Shown: positions 52,859-64,000, counted from the stretch's first letter. The stretch is DNA of 64,000 nt from Polyodon spathula (GCF_017654505.1 NC_054538.1:47632489-47696488), one strand, 5' to 3'. Numbers and translations: made by a program. The notes: a model not told the origin generated them from the sequence alone.

Positions 52859-54035
52859 AAAGGAAGGGGGGAGAAAGCAACAAAAAAATACAGAAGGGAG
52901 ACTGCATCAAAACAAGAACAACAACTCAGGTAAGACAACCATTAAATGTATTTATCTAAATGCTAGAAGTATCAGAAACAAAATTCTAGAACTTGAAGCT
53001 ACTGCACTAACAGGTAACTATGATGTGATAGGTGTTACTGAAACTTGGTTGTCTGAGAGTGATGGGGACGAATATAATATTTGTGGGTATACACTGTATA
53101 GGAAAGACAGGCAGGACAGAAGAGGAGGAGGGGTAGCGCTATACATAAGAAACAGTCTTGAAGCCCAGGTGTTAAACCTGGACAAAGAAAATAAAGCCGA
53201 ATCAATATGGGTCAGAATAACGGACAAAAATTCAAAGGGCATAATAATAGGAGCATGCTATAGACCGCCAGATTCAGACAGTGAGCAAAATAATCTGTTA
53301 TACAATGACATTAGAAATGCGTGTAGCAAAGGAGAAGCCATACTAATGGGGGATTTCAACTTCCCCCATATAAAATGGGAAAACCCGGTGGGTAGCACGA
53401 AGGATGAAATTGAAATGGTGGAAATGACAAATGACTGCTTCCTAACACAATTTGTCAAGGCACCGACTAGAGGGGAGGCATGCCTTGATTTAGTCTTTTC
53501 AAATAACGAAGACAGAATAACTAAAACAGAGGTCAGAGAACCACTGGCAAACTCAGACCACAACATGGTCTCATTTGAAGTGTTTTTTAAATCCCCAAAA
53601 GTAATGACTAAAGCTAAGGTTTACAATTTTAGAAAAGCAAACTATGAAGGTATGAAACAGAGACTAACAGAAGTAGATTGGAGTAAAATAGAGAAAACAC
53701 CCACAGAAGAAGGATGGTTGTTCTTCAAAAATGTAGTACTAGAGGCGCAAAACAATTACATCCCTAAAGTAGACAAATCTAAATGTAAAACTAAATTGCC
53801 AAAATGGTTTAATAGATCAATTAAAAAAAATATTCAGCGAAAAAAGGCACTTTATAGAGCATTAAAAAAGGACCAAAAAGAAAGTACACAGAAAGAGTAC
53901 ACAGAACTGCAAATGCAAGTCAAAAAGGAAGTTAGAAAGGCCAAGAGAGAAATAGAAATGAACATTGCTAAGGGAGCTAAAACCAATTCCAAAATGTTTT
54001 TCCAACAGCAAGCGAACATTCAAAGAGGAGATTAA
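52857..54035 (+). pseudogene. CR1 ORF2, endonuclease part
   Basis: The frame is open from the end of ORF1, with IKCIYLNARSIRNKILELEA at 52941 ahead of the first ATG (53025), so translation probably starts upstream or by coupling to ORF1. AP-endonuclease motifs are present: GVTETWL, GACYRPPDSDSEQN, MGDFNFPHIKW and NSDHNMVSFEV. A basic linker (KNIQRKKALYRALKKDQKES) follows. The frame ends at 54035 because 8 bases found in the 1163-1762 copy are missing near 54006. Confidence 0.88.
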
Positions 54036-55569
54036 ATGTTTAAGAGATACAAATTGCAAAATCGTAGAGGAAGAAAAAAAAATAGCAAATATATTAAATG
54101 ATTACTTTTCACAAGTTTTTACAAAGGAAGATACGGACAACATGCCCCACATGTCATCCAGTTCCTATCCAGTTTTAAATAACTTTAGCATAACTGAGGC
54201 AGAAGTGTTAAAGGGACTAGGAGCTCTTAAAATAAACAAATCCCCTGGGCCGGATGAGATCCTCCCAGTAGTACTCAAAGAAATGAAAGAAGTAATTTAC
54301 AAACCGCTAACCAAGATCATGCAGCAGTCTCTTGACACAGGGGTGGTACCGACAGACTGGAAAATTGCAAACGTAATACCGATCCACAAAAAGGGAAACA
54401 AAACTGAACCAGGTAACTACAGACCAGTAAGCCTGACTTCTATTATATGCAAACTTATGGAAACTATAATAAGATCCAAAATGGAAAATTACCTATATGG
54501 TAACAGGGTCCTGGGAGACAGTCAACATGGTTTTAGGAAAGGGAGATCGTGTCTAACTAACCTGCTTGATTTTTTTGAGGATGCAACATCGATAATGGAT
54601 AATTGCAAAGCATATGACATGGTTTATTTAGATTTCCAGAAAGCTTTTGACAAAGTCCCGCACAAAAGATTAATTCTCAAACTGAACGCAGTTGGGATTC
54701 AAGGAAACACATGTACATGGATTAGGGAGTGGTTAACATGTACAAAACAGAAAGTACTGATTAGAGGAAAAACCTCAGAATGGAGTGTGGTAACCAGTGG
54801 TGTACCACAGGGATCAGTATTAGGTCCTCTGCTATTCGTAATCTACATTAATGATTTAGATTCTGGTATAGAAAGCAAACTTGTTAAATTTGCAGACGAC
54901 ACAAAAGTAGGAGGAGTGGCAAACACTCTTGTAGCAGCAAAGGTCATTCAAAATGATCTAGACAAGATTCAGAACTGGGCAGACACATGGCAAATGACAT
55001 TTAATAGAGAAAAGTGTAAGGTACTGCACGCAGGAAATAAAAATGTACATTATAAATATCATATGGGAGATACTGAAATTGGAGAAGGAATCTATGAAAA
55101 AGACCTAGTGGTTTTTGTTGACTCAGAAATGTCTTCATCTAGACAATGTTGGGAAGCTATAAAAAAGGCTAACAAGATGCTCAGATACATTGTGAAAAGT
55201 GTTGAATTTAAATCGAGGGAAGTAATGTTAAAACTGTACAATGCACTAGTAAGACCTCATCTTGAATATTGTGTGCAGTTCTGGTCACCTCGCTATAAAA
55301 ATGATATTGCTGCTCTAGAAAGAGTGCAAAGAAGAGCAACCAGAATTATTCCGGGCTTAAAAGGCATGTCATATGCAGACAGGCTAAAAGAATTGAATCT
55401 GTTCAGTCTTGAACAAAGAAGACTACGTGGTGACCTAATTCAAGCATTCAAAATTCTAAAAGGTATCGCCAATGTTGACCCAAGGACCTTTTTCGACCTG
55501 AAGAAAAGAAACAAGGACCAGGGGTCACAAATGGAGATTAAAGAAAGCGGCATTCAGAACAGAAAATAG
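54006..55569 (+). pseudogene. CR1 ORF2, reverse transcriptase part
   Basis: After the 8-base deletion the RT half is open for over 500 residues: NKSPGPDEILPVVLKEMKEV, YRPVSLTSIICKLMETII, DMVYLDFQKAFDKVPHKRLI, VPQGSVLGPLLFVIYINDLD and the catalytic FADDTKVGG near 54890. The C-terminal RPHLEYCVQFWSPRY and LNLFSLEQRRLRGDLIQAFK blocks follow. A 1-base loss near 55545 shifts the frame to a stop at 55569, cutting about 50 residues seen in other copies. Confidence 0.92.
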
Positions 55570-55991
55570 AAGGCACTTTTTTTTTACATAGAGAATTGTG
55601 AGGGTCTCGAATCAACTCCCCAGTAATGTTGTTGAAGCTGACACCCTGGGATCCTTCAAGAAGCTGCTTGATGAGATTCTGGGATCAATAAGGAACTAGC
55701 AACCAGATGAGCAAGATGGGCCGAATGGTCTCCTCTTGTTTTGTAAACTTTATGTTCTTTCTTATGAGACAGGCTATCTGACTGCTTCTCGCTGGAGATA
55801 GCGATGTTTCATTCTCTCATGCTGAGCTCACTCTGTGATGTGGAAAAGGCTGAAAAAGAAACAGCGCTGAGCGCTGTTTTGCACGCAGCTTGTCTCCTGT
55901 GGGGGTGGAGACAGGCATGCTGACGTCGATGGCGTAGACGTGGCTTTGGTAGAAGTGTTCAGTGGAATTGGGTGTAATAGGTTAACCTATG

Positions 55992-56694
55992 TGTAATGGA
56001 ATACATTTCGTATTTGAAAGGGATCAGCGTACTCTAGAGTACTTGGCCTGACACTTTCTTCTGAGGGTTAAAAGTCCATCATGTAATAAAGAGACTGAGC
56101 TTCTGTACATTAATTTATTCACCTGGAAGGGAAATGATGTGGCAGCCTTGGATTGGAGGAGCGACTGCAATCATTTACCAAGGGGTCTTGAGTGTCGGTA
56201 TAAATATGGGTCGAAGTGATGCTATCTGTTCCTTTGTTTTGATTATTAAAAAGTGACCCGGAACGACCTGTGTTTTTTTGGGAATAATTGTGAATGTTTG
56301 TTTTGTTCTGCCTATTTGTTTGCTTTTAATCACTAGACAGCTAACATGTCCTGGAGCTGTCACCAGTGGCCAGCACAAACCCAGAACAGCACTTCACTTG
56401 AATCATTGTAAACTGTATTGTACCACAACCACTAATTCACGCACTAACCGGACTTGTGTATGTGTTTTGTGTTTAATGTGGGGATACAATAACAGGACTA
56501 TTATTTTGGGACCGACCAGGGGATTATAACGTAATACACGCCGATGTGTTACTTACCTGCATTATTATTTACCATTTGTTTTGCCATCAGGCACTGGACA
56601 TAAAAGAAATAAAAATAAACCTTTGCACCTGGATTACAATTGTCTGTCTGTTCTTTAATACCTGCACCTGCACACTATTAACCACTTTGCCACA
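55992..56694 (+). repeat. divergent solo LTR related to element 1
   Basis: Ends ACCACTTTGCCACA like the element 1 LTR and shares the 'gacagctaacatgtcctgga', 'ggagctgtcaccag' and 'gcacctggattacaa' blocks in the same order. The start at TGTAATGGAATAC is a best guess: CTATG precedes it and GTATG follows the end, a near-match for a 5-bp duplication. Confidence 0.65.
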
Positions 56695-57271
56695 GTATGC
56701 CAAAGAGAATGTAATTAATTTGTTAATCTTGCCTTTGCCTGAAGCGAAGCAGTACCGTGTGTGAGCAACTGAAGCTAGACTTATTGGTCAGCAGTTCAAC
56801 ATCCAAGGTTTCTGGGATGATTGATCTTTAAGAAATACCTTCTGGTACATGAAAGGGAGTAGATGGTGAACTTTCTATGGCTTCATTAAATCATAGACAT
56901 TAATGAAGACCTGGTAAAACAAGTGAGAGGGAGCAATAGCATAGGACCATATTTAGATTTAGTAAGAATGCCATACGTCTGGGAAAATGCTTACAGTTAA
57001 CAATGAATGACCTTGGCCGGAAAGCAGTTGGTCTGAAATATGCCTGAACAGGATTTTTTGTAAAAAAAACAGAGGAGGTCACATTTAGTTTAAACATTGA
57101 ATAGCTAAAATGGGACAGTTATATTTTGACTGTGTTCTTGATAGACTGGATTTAAGTGAAAATAATTGGATATATAATTGTAGACTTTGCTATGTCTGCA
57201 ATCAAATAAGTTTGCTATAAACCTTCTACCAGCCTTTATCCAGTATGACTTTGTTAATTCTTAAATCACAG
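56695..57271. other. unassigned sequence
   Basis: AT-rich spacer between two LTRs; no gene or repeat recognised. Confidence 0.5.
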
Positions 57272-57868
57272 TGTGTTGAGTCAACGGGGTTTCGGTCTGT
57301 GATTCAGCTTCCCGACAGTAGATGGCATCAAACCAACTCGGGACTTCCCTTACCAAGATCTCGTGACCATGGCAAAAGTCATCTTTTTGAGGGGCGGCAC
57401 CTTGGTAAAGGGCGGAAGTACGAGTATGTAAATTCCAGCCACTGGAGTCAAGTGAAGGATAAGGACACTTGTCGGTTGGGGATTGGTGTTCCACTGACTA
57501 CAGAGGCGGGACATTACATACTAAAGGGAACGTACTACTGTGTTCGGGGTTGGTCCGAAGGTAAAATAGGCGGAGTAACGGGTGGAGAGAGAGACTAGTT
57601 TGGAGTAGCGGGATTTTTGAAAATCTTAACTAATATTTATTTTGTCATTGTTTCGTTTATGTCCGGTACACCACGAAGACGATTAAGGAAGAGTTCTCAC
57701 GAACTGTTTTGGATTTTTACCCCTGCACTCCCTCCCTCACTCTGTTTTGTTTTCTTTTTGTTATTTAATTTTTTTGTTGTTGTGTATAGAAAATAAAAAT
57801 AAATTATTTTATTTCTGTACACATAAATTACTGTCTGGACATTCCATTTAATACACTCTCGTCTCACA
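57272..57868 (+). repeat. solo LTR of the element 2 family
   Basis: 597 bases from TGTGTTGAGTCAACGG to CTCGTCTCACA, matching the element 2 LTR with scattered differences. CACAG is present on both sides (57267-57271 and 57869-57873), a clean target duplication. No internal region remains. Confidence 0.93.
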
Positions 57869-57873
57869 CACAG

Positions 57874-60230
57874 CTATACATGAAATAAAGTCAACTTACT
57901 GCAGACAATGTTTTCAATGTTAAAAGAGAAGAATATTTTAAACCCAGGTTGGAATAATTAAACAGAGTAGGTGTTATATATTAAAACACATTTCTCTAAA
58001 TGTATTTGTTATATCTATAATTGTATTCAGTTGTATGCTCTATTCAGGAACTCCCTGGTACCAAAAGAGAATAATCAGTTCAAAGGTTCACCTCACATAT
58101 TTTGGATATATAGGGGAGGTGGATTATGTGATGATTGCCAATTAATTTTATATAAATAGTTACTGGGTGTATTTGAAAATGTTATTCACTTGAAGGACAT
58201 GAGCTGTCAATGCATATATACGTTTAAGATTTAATTATGATTTCTGAAAAGCGAAGCAAAATCTCCATAAAAAACAAGGTAAAATCCTAGTCAAGTGTCA
58301 CTCAACTTGGTACTACAAGCTAACGTGATCCGTGCTCTGAAGATCTCTGATCAGGCTGATTGCTGTCTTTGCCTTTGAAGACAATTCCTGTTCTATTATA
58401 TTCTACATTTAAAATGTATATCTCTTTTATATTGATGCATTGCTATAAGGTATAGGATTTATGTTATGGCATTGGCGAGTGATATATTGGATGCGTTAGG
58501 ATTTAGCGGTGGGCGTTTTTAGCTTTATGCATACATAGCCTAAGGGCAAAACATGTTATAAACATAAAAGTAATAGCATTAACAATTCAATATACTTGTG
58601 AAGGCACTGGAACACTCATTTTGCCTCTCAGTTGGAATTCGACATATTCTATTACTACTCAATCCATTTTTAAGCATTTAATAAACCGAAGGGGTAGTAA
58701 TACTACTCTGATTCTTTAAAACTTCAAATCGAATGCGTCTGTGTGATTTTCTTGATTGTTTAAAAGTCATCCGGATATATTGGACATGCACGAACGATCC
58801 ACTTGGAGTCCGAAACATCTCTATGTCCTCGTAATTGTCTCCCCTTTGTTCCTTTTCATTATACAACCTGTTACTTATACTTCCCATTTAAAGGTAAAGA
58901 AATCATCAAAACTGTCTGTAAACTTTATGTGATTTTCCTGTGTTTAATGTAAGCTATGAATCAATGCAGGGTTTATGAACTCTTAAAATTAAGCTGTACA
59001 TAGCTGGTTTACATCAGCAGTTTGCAATCACCAGTCTTCTTGTTCGACCTTGTGATACGTGGGTATAGTGCTTTGCTGCCTGTGAGAACTGAACAAAACT
59101 ATTTATTGTTTAAACTATAGTATTGTTCTTAAATGTAACTTATTGTTATCTGGGTTTCTGCTGACATTGGTAAAGTGAAGATGAAATGCAAATGCTTTGT
59201 TCACACAGTGCATCATGCTAGGGAAATAAGACCAAATTTGGTCAAGGAAATTATGTAAGCTAGCTGTATATCTGTGCTGTAGGAAGTAATTTTTTTGGTC
59301 AGGTCGGGTTAGCTCACCTCAGAAACAAACATCTACACCGATGGGACTCAGAAACTAACATCTCTGTGCCGTGCCAGCTCAGAAAAAAACCCAAAAAACT
59401 ACACTGATGCCAGCTCAGAACACCATCAACTGAGACTTGTATGTGAGATCACTGACATCACCTTTAATTTGTTTTGTTCCAGCTTGCAAAATCAGTCCTA
59501 ATAAAAATGTGATGCAGCATTTAATACACACATTTATTCAACATAGTTTTGGGAGACCCCTGTTTCAATAAATAGTATAATTCCTTATGTACATTAAAAT
59601 TGTGAAAACCAAACAAGGCATTTGTGTTTCTTTATGTACTGTATTTTTTGCTGTAAAAGTATGTTGTATAGCATCAGAAGGTAGTTTCTTAATGATTTAA
59701 ACAATGGCTGTAAAAAAAGCAAGAAAGCCATTTCTATTCTCCATTTTTTATTCAAAAAAAAAACAAAAAAACATGCAAGTCCACTTTTATACCAATACCA
59801 GTTATACACAAGGAAGTAAAAAACACACACACTGCAATTCAAATCCACAAGTGAATGTTTTTTATATATATAAATAAATATATTAATACATCAATTTTTA
59901 AGTTAACAATGTTGTAATCCTGGGGCATGTTTGTGGAAAGCAAACTGGTCAAGCAGTTAGACTGGCAAATGAACTGTAGGCAGGCAGACTAGCCTAGCGT
60001 TCAGATCCAAGACTAGAAAGTAGTGAGCCTCCACTGTTTAGTCTAAGGAATATCATCCAAAAAAAAAAGTTATAATTATAGTAATAATGATATCAAATAC
60101 ATTTTAGGTAAAATACAGGTATAATTAGACAAACATTTTTAGTAAACAAAAATTGTAATTAAGAAATGGCCTTACCTGTAAGAGATTTGAAATTCTCAAC
60201 ATTAAGAATGATAAATTAACATGAAAACAG
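57874..60230. other. unassigned sequence, possibly downstream of DNAJC27
   Basis: Mostly AT-rich with no recognised gene. A 69-codon minus-strand frame (58678-58887) has natural-looking codon use but no known motif. Irregular repeats around 'agctcagaaacaaacatcta' occur at 59309-59440. The DNAJC27 3' UTR may extend into the upper part of this interval; its end was not located. Confidence 0.4.
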
Positions 60231-60234
60231 ACTA

Positions 60235-60310
60235 TTCAGTTTTCATAGTGGACTCAAATCTTTTTCCTCTGAGCTCTAACCACTACTCCAAATCAGCCTG
60301 ACCTGATTAC
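60235..60310 (-). repeat. tRNA-derived SINE head fragment
   Basis: The minus strand reads 'ggagtagtggttagagctca' (box A-like) and 'gatttgagtccac' (box B-like), as in the SINE at 14916. Only the head is clear. Confidence 0.5.
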
Positions 60311-61368
60311 AAACCACTTTAAGGCAAAACTATGGTATATCAGTATAAATCAGCTGAAACATCTGCACAACTTAGTTTATCATAGTTTTACCTTAGTTAC
60401 AGATAAACTGCTGTTCTTTTATAAACATGTGCAATTCAAAAGTAGCAAAAAAAAAAAAACAGTCCACAGGTTGCAACAGTAACACTAAATGATTGTCAAA
60501 TGTTATTTGTGTGGAAATGGCTAAATAGAGCAACAGTGATGAAATACTGTACCAAGATCTCACCTCACCCCTACTCAGTCATTGGCCTGCTTAATCCAGA
60601 TCACCTGCCTCATGCAATACCACACAGGATGCCACATACTTGCCCCCTTGCCTCATCACAGTCCCTCTTTTGGAAAATGCAATACCTGCACTGAAGCACA
60701 GATTATGGCAATTCTGCTGGGAATAGAACACTTTGACCAAGCTGACCTACAGAACAGCTCAACATTTCAGTCCAAACCCATCGCCAAACATGAGGCTTTT
60801 GGTAGTCAAACCACATGAGCAATTCTGTTTTTGATGCTTTACAAACTACACCAACCTCTTGATTTAAGGAGGTATGGAAATGTGTGAGGAGTGGATATAC
60901 TCAATATGTAGTTAGATTTACATATTAGTTTTCTGCTTAATCCCCCTCATCGGTTACATCGAGGACAAGGTCAGTGTTTATTTTGGAACAGGGAATTAAT
61001 TAGTCAGTGTTTTAGTTCATTTGTGAAAGAAATTGAACTGGGGTTGTGACTCAGATATCACTCCCAATTAATTGTTCCTGTGTATCACAGACTGGGCTAG
61101 TGGTTGTTGGTTTGCTAATTCATGTTTTGACAAGAGTAAAACAAGTGCCATATTGGACCAGATCAGACGTTAAGGGACCAGCTAGAAGTTCCAACTGAGT
61201 GATTCTGAGCAGTAGAGTATGAATGATAAGAAAATAATCAGATCCTATTAGCATTGAGTTGATGATGGGATTTGTAAGAGGTTCTTGTAAGGAGGCAGGG
61301 GTTGGAGTTTGAAAACAGACAAGAAAGGGGTCAGTGGTTCTCCTTGGGGAAAGGAATGGGGTCAGACC
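60311..61368. other. probable DNAJC27 3' UTR and flank
   Basis: Lies directly downstream, on the minus strand, of the DNAJC27 stop codon. No repeat is recognised. Plus-strand frames at 60500-60694 and 60582-60818 have no known motif. How much is transcribed cannot be judged from the sequence. Confidence 0.35.
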
Positions 61369-61501
61369 CTATTTGATGTTCTTGAGCAGTGCAGTGCGGG
61401 CATTCACCACAGCTTTGAAGGCATCTTCACTCCCTGGGGCCACACACTTATCAGGGTGTAGCAGCACAGCCAGCTTCCTGTATGCCTTGTTCACTTCCTC
61501 C
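61369..61501 (-). CDS. dnajc27: DNAJC27 last coding exon (C-terminus of the J domain)
   Basis: Read on the minus strand, a 3' splice site (TCTTTCAG at 61502-61509) is followed by coding sequence for EEVNKAYRKLAVLLHPDKCV, then a segment to NARTALLKNIK and a TAG stop at 61369-61371. The HPD motif identifies a J domain, and the whole C-terminus agrees with vertebrate DNAJC27 (a Rab-like GTPase fused to a J domain, also called RBJ) as I remember it. The HPD tripeptide stimulates Hsp70 ATPase activity in this class. The exon starts in phase after one base of a codon; upstream exons with the GTPase domain were not found and probably lie beyond 64000. Confidence 0.9.
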
Positions 61502-61548
61502 CTGAAAGACAGAAGACAGCAGAGTCCACCGTTAGCAGACATCATGGC

Positions 61549-61960
61549 TTAACCCTTTGCTGCCGACGCGCTCTAATTTCGTAATTTTTGTTACGATGAC
61601 TAAACATTTGTGTTTCATTTTTGATGACTAAACATTTGTGTTTCATTTTTGACTCCGCCATTTTCGGACTTCAATGAAAAATTGTATTGACACTCACCTG
61701 TTTGAAACGTCTATATCGCCCGTTCTACAAGCCCAAAAGTGCTGATCTATAACTCATCCGAAAGCAAAGAACTGGGACCAACCAGTCGCTTTTTTTTTCA
61801 TTTTTTTATTAAAAATTAACTTTGTACACGCTTTTTAAAAAATTACTTCCTGAATGTTTTTTGCCCCTCTGTGTCGGTCTGTGTGTATATGCGTGCAGCT
61901 GCAAGGTACATCAGATGCCGACTGAGACAAAAAAAAAACTGAAAAGACATCTAAGATAGC
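61549..61960 (+). mobile_element. piggyBac-like end in the DNAJC27 intron
   Basis: TTAA at 61549-61552 is followed by CCCTTTGCTGCCGACGCGC, resembling the end at 15083. A 28-base unit (GATGACTAAACATTTGTGTT then TCATTTTT) is duplicated in tandem at 61595-61650. No matching right end or transposase was found, so this is a terminal fragment or a MITE-like relic. Confidence 0.55.
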
Positions 61961-62484
61961 CCTCTTATAAATGTTTTACTGTTATTTTTAATTATGTACG
62001 TTTTTATTTTATTTTGTGTCCTACTTTCAAAATGTTTCTCTGGATAGAGGCGAAAGTAAATAGGACTTCTGTCTGATCTCTAGCTAGCTAACTTAGTATA
62101 TTTGCCGTGTTAGTGTTGTTTTATTATTATTTTGTTTATTATTATTAGTGTACTTCGTTTCTGTGTGTGTAAACGATGGATAAGTATTTTGCTGTACTCA
62201 TTACTTTTATTATTATTTAGCTGTTTATTTGTAGTTTTTTTTTTTTACCCTATATAGTATTCGCAAGTTTCTTCTTTAAAATAATAGTAATAAACACACT
62301 CAACATCTTTGGTTGGCATACATATTGAGACCTCTACACATAAATAATCAACTTTAAATCACAAAATAATACAGGAGTACTTTCCTTGAAGCAGACTTTT
62401 TATAACTAGGCCATATGTTTTACATACAGGGGTATCAAAAGTCTAAAAATGTGAGCAAGGAATGAAAAAAAAAATGAAGCACTG
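61961..62484. other. intronic AT-rich sequence
   Basis: No gene or further repeat recognised; presumed DNAJC27 intron. Confidence 0.4.
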
Positions 62485-62620
62485 TTGTGGAAGCTGATTC
62501 ACACGGTTACTTCAAGAAATGGCTTGATGAGGTCTTGCTTGGATCAATAAACAACCAAATGAGCAATATGGGCCAATTGGACCTCCTCTTGTTTGTAACA
62601 TTTCTTATGTTTTTAAGGTC
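62485..62620 (+). repeat. old CR1-type LINE 3' end
   Basis: Matches the CR1 terminus with many differences ('ttgatgaggtcttgcttgga', 'caatatgggccaattgga', 'tttcttatgttttt'). It is more diverged than the other copies, so it is an older insertion. Confidence 0.75.
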
Positions 62621-63188
62621 ACATACAACACAATAATGAATCTGTACTGTTCAAATCTTTTAGAAAGCAAAACAAGTAAACCAAGTATAAATGCTAAACT
62701 AGACTAGCCTGATTGATTCATGTACATGGTAATTTTTTTAAAATTTTTTTTTAATGAACACAGTAATGGGAATACACACAAATGTTATATTCCTTTATTT
62801 TAAACAGTATGCATTAATTTTACAATTTTATAGTGTTAGATATTTAAAAAATCACCACTTCCAAATACTTTAATTAAATTAGATCGACAGATCTGGCAAA
62901 AACTGATTCTGATAGGACTAAAAACTAACATGCACAATTCAATAGTGAAAAATTCAAAGTTAAGTATTATACTGAAGGCTACATTTCTAAACAAACCGGC
63001 TACTAATGCCTTCCACTTACATGCTATTAGAACAGAATACTGTGAAGCGTATTCTGAATTATTTTTATTGCTTTCATGCAGAACCTCTAGCAGGTCTGCA
63101 CTGGCAGACGTTTGCAGTGTGGCTCTTAAGCTTCTAAAGGTCCTGTGCTTTCCTCTGCAGGTGAAGCATCACACTGATCCTGTTATCT
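62621..63188. other. intronic sequence, unassigned
   Basis: AT-rich, with a 92-codon plus-strand frame (62930-63208) lacking any known motif. A splice-acceptor-like 'tgctttcctctgcag' occurs at 63146-63160 on the plus strand, the wrong strand for DNAJC27. Confidence 0.35.
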
Positions 63189-63772
63189 TGTCACAAATAC
63201 GGCTGTAGTGGGGACGTCAGACCAGAAGAAACACACAGTACAGAGAAAGGAACTGATAAATGGATGCGCTGCTGCGCAGTTTATTATTACAAAATAAAAC
63301 AGGACAAAAACAGGACACAGCACTGGCAGCCAAAACAAAGAGACAAACAAAATGGACTAACACTAAACAAAACACGGTGAGCAGATATTTTACTTCTATT
63401 ATGATCACAATTATTACCTCCGTCTCCTATCCCGTTCTCCACTCATCGAACACCCAACCCTGAGTGGTTGAACACATGCAGCTTTTATGCAGCTGTACCG
63501 CGACTCGATTGCTAATCAATCATTCAATAGGAGTCACGGTAAAACTGCACGTGAATTAATCAAGTGCAATTCCTTGTGCTCACATATTATTACTTTTTAC
63601 TTGCACGTGAAGTGCTGTGCAATCCTCGTGACAAAATACAAATATACATTTTAAACACTCGTGTTACAAAGACCCGTTTATATCCTGTGTACCAGTGACT
63701 ATACTCCAACATTTAACACACCACACGCAACATATAACAGAAAATACACACAGGGGTGGGCATTTCGTCACA
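63189..63772 (-). repeat. solo LTR with TSD TATCT
   Basis: 584 bases flanked by TATCT on both sides (63184-63188 and 63773-63777). In element orientation it begins TGTGACGAAATGCCCACCCC and ends GTATTTGTGACA. It is the same family as the LTR at 43101-43714. Presumably inserted in the DNAJC27 intron, antisense to none of its known exons. Confidence 0.93.
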
Positions 63773-64000
63773 TATCTGTAGGGAAACTGATATAGAAATG
63801 AAGTCTGTATTCATTGTGGTCTTTCCACTTCTAATGCATACAATTCAAAACACAGGCGTTTTCACAGCTATCACATTACATACACATAAAATACTTATTA
63901 CCACAAAATCCAAATAATATAAAAACATCAATAACACTTTTGACGTGTCATTAAAACTACTGCTGCATGTCTTCAAAGTACTTTACGCACACTTGGTTCA

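Larger units (their letters stand above)
51324..55765 (+). mobile_element. nearly full-length CR1-type LINE
   Basis: Contains a 5' UTR, ORF1 with a coiled coil and an SGNH esterase domain, ORF2 with AP-endonuclease and RT domains, and the 3' end with 'atgttctttcttatg' repeats. The esterase in ORF1 is typical of CR1-clade LINEs. ORF1 and ORF2 both carry frameshifts, so this copy is dead but young-looking. It serves as the reference for the six or seven other CR1 fragments in the window. Confidence 0.92.

Noticed and set aside
63140..63210. Possible upstream DNAJC27 exon near a 'ctctgcag' acceptor
   Set aside because: The signal is on the plus strand, opposite to DNAJC27, and the following codons match nothing in the protein before running into the solo LTR.

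Overview
The window looks like nuclear DNA of a ray-finned fish, possibly a non-teleost such as a sturgeon, paddlefish or gar. The last exon of a vertebrate DNAJC27 orthologue is the only host coding sequence I can name. The repeat load is typical of fish: CR1-type LINEs, Tc1-like and piggyBac-like DNA transposons, DIRS, Ty3/gypsy elements and tRNA-derived SINEs with L2-type tails. The lineage guess is weak; the vertebrate origin is secure.

Layout. 1-5 kb: L2-type tail, a Tc1/CR1 mosaic, a second Tc1 fragment and a decayed gag-like stretch. 5-8.5 kb: a Tc1-like element split by a piggyBac-like element with TTAA at both ends. 8.8-15 kb: a 5S rRNA fragment, then a SINE split by an intact LTR retrotransposon (LTRs 8999-9733 and 14181-14915, TSD GTCCC). 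15-18 kb: a piggyBac end, a Tc1-like element and a solo LTR. 18-22 kb: a degraded gypsy element on the minus strand, broken by a CR1 insertion. 22.1-23.5 kb: a retroelement fragment with two retropepsin-like segments. 23.5-26.7 kb: non-LTR retrotransposon remains. 27.6-34.8 kb: a Tc1-like element carrying a second intact LTR retrotransposon (LTRs 28089-28675 and 33051-33638, TSD GTTGG). 35-44 kb: LTR fragments, a solo LTR, CR1 and Tc1 pieces and a repeat-rich LTR element. 44.4-48 kb: a DIRS relic. 51.3-55.8 kb: a nearly full-length CR1 LINE. 56-64 kb: three LTRs, the DNAJC27 exon and another piggyBac-like end.

The most notable content is the two intact LTR retrotransposons and their degraded relative. 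All three have gypsy-type sequences but place integrase upstream of reverse transcriptase, a copia-like order described for Gmr1-type elements of deuterostomes. The two intact copies belong to different LTR families. Each has one uninterrupted gag-pol frame that runs past the polypurine tract into the 3' LTR. Their LTR pairs differ at only a few positions by eye, so both insertions look recent.

Much of the window is transposons nested in transposons, and target site duplications give the order of events in several places. All coordinates, LTR differences and repeat periods were read by eye; no alignment or search was run.
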